NCBI GenBank assembly: GCA_965224215.1
Contig: CBDCYS010000008.1
Span: 62,001-126,000 of the forward strand
Origin: CBDCYS01 sp965224215
GTDB taxonomy: Bacteria > Acidobacteriota > Terriglobia > Bryobacterales > UBA6623
Reading direction: 5' to 3'
Length of the DNA stretch: 64,000 nucleotides
Positions 63,340-64,000 of the stretch are shown here, piece by piece. Below the pieces are notes generated by a model, which saw nothing but the letters and a program-made list of their open reading frames with translations, was not told the origin of the DNA and searched no databases. Both the position numbers and the translations under genes were made by a program. Position 1 is the first letter of the stretch. The number at the start of each line of letters is the position of its first letter.

Positions 63340-64000
63340 GTGCCCCACAAGCGAGACATGTTGCCCGAGCGCGCGCTAACGGACGCGGCTCCGGACCTGA
63401 TCGCCACGATTGCGCGGCTGGCCGAAACGTCTCTGGCGCGGCATTTGCTCTTCTTCGATCAGCAAAAACGCTGGATTAACGAACAGCATCTCGAGATTTG
63501 CCGCGTACCGTCCGCGACGTTTCGGGAGCAGCAACGAGCCGACTATCTGGTTGCGCTCTTCCGTGAGCTAGGTTATCAGGCGCGTCTCGACGACGCCGGA
63601 AACGTTGTTTGTCCGATCGTGTTCGACGACCAGCTTCCTTTTGTCGCTGCTAGCGCGCACATGGATACGGTCATCGCCCCCCGCGAGATCTCCGATGTTT
63701 ACGTGCGTCCCGACGGCACAATGGAGGGGCCGGGAGTCACGGATAACGGATCCGGGCTGACCGCGCTCGTGGCGCTAGCCCGGCTCTTTCAGGACGGACC
63801 CATGGTGCCGGATCCTGTTCAAAACCTACTCCTCGTCGCCAACGTAGCCGAAGAAGGGGAAGGGAACCTGCACGGCATGAAATACCTCTGCCGTCACTCG
63901 CCGTTCTCCCCGCGAATCACGGCGTATTTGGTGCTCGACGGGGCTTCGACCGGGCACATTACCGCCGAGGCTCTGGGCAGCCGGCGCTTTGAAATCATCA
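63340..64000 (+). CDS. M20-family peptidase, 5' part (runs out of the window)
   Basis: The first 220 residues are open to the window end. Metal-site motifs of M20/PepT peptidases are present: 'AASAHMDTVIAPREISDVYV', 'GPGVTDNGSGLTALVALA' with the bridging Asp, and 'VAEEGEGNLHGMKYL' with the catalytic and metal Glu. A dinuclear zinc aminopeptidase or tripeptidase is expected. GTG at 63340 has GGAG 5 bases upstream; an in-frame ATG at 63358 is possible. A gap of 124 bases separates it from the dehydrogenase pseudogene. Confidence 0.85.
   Translation, partial: MPHKRDMLPERALTDAAPDLIATIARLAETSLARHLLFFDQQKRWINEQHLEICRVPSATFREQQRADYLVALFRELGYQARLDDAGNVVCPIVFDDQLPFVAASAHMDTVIAPREISDVYVRPDGTMEGPGVTDNGSGLTALVALARLFQDGPMVPDPVQNLLLVANVAEEGEGNLHGMKYLCRHSPFSPRITAYLVLDGASTGHITAEALGSRRFEII

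Overview
This window looks like a chromosomal segment of an Acidobacteriota bacterium, probably of the Solibacter/Bryobacter type. This is inferred from gene content, not from a marker gene. The evidence is a PSD1-type cytochrome protein with planctomycete/acidobacterial CxxCH motifs, an Oar-like TonB-dependent receptor with an N-terminal carboxypeptidase-regulatory domain, a CRTAC1/ASPIC protein with a TPR partner, a Tat-exported TIM-barrel epimerase and a PQQ-type dehydrogenase. The DNA is GC-rich, and start codons include ATG, GTG and TTG.

Layout. (1) 1-8.4 kb: host genes (PSD1 cytochrome protein, frameshifted GntR regulator, MFS transporter, FG-GAP/ASPIC protein, TPR protein). (2) 8.5-14.0 kb: a stack of five mobile elements nested in one short AT-rich intergenic region (three IS1595-type elements, one 532-bp mini-element, one IS1202-like element). 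(3) 14.0-21.6 kb: TonB receptor, TPR protein, a Vsr-like nuclease remnant and a transposase. (4) 21.6-32.3 kb: an integrated island between an intact tRNA-Val(CAC) gene and a 44-bp copy of that tRNA's 5' half. It holds an integrase, an excisionase-like HTH protein, iteron-like repeats, a primase/helicase pair, a DUF1376 protein, IS elements and an intact Fic enzyme. (5) 32.3-47.9 kb: a second, more decayed mobile region with an integrase/excisionase pair, a radical-SAM gene, WD40 repeats, a Replic_Relax-type gene, a conjugative (VirD4/HerA-like) ATPase, and a cassette of ubiquitin-like conjugation genes in the order E2 - JAB peptidase - E1. (6) 48-64 kb: host genes again (HD-GYP regulator, cupredoxin-like protein, hybrid histidine kinase, gatB, epimerase, a solute-binding/DUF192/larB operon, a PQQ dehydrogenase and a partial M20 peptidase).

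Two themes dominate. First, five copies of an exactly 532-bp element, each with 15-bp perfect inverted repeats, a 3-bp target duplication and the same 56-codon ORF behind a strong ribosome-binding site. Removing a copy together with one duplication rejoins two broken genes exactly. Second, gene decay is widespread. At least ten genes carry frameshifts, nonsense codons or insertions, and several carry two or three independent lesions. That fits genome erosion with IS expansion, as in host restriction or small populations, although single-base lesions in homopolymers could partly be assembly errors.

The most unusual biology is the E2-JAB-E1 cassette joined to DNA-transfer genes. It has the gene order of the bacterial Bil antiphage system but has no recognised ubiquitin-like modifier gene, and its E2 gene carries a one-base frameshift and an IS immediately upstream of its start codon.
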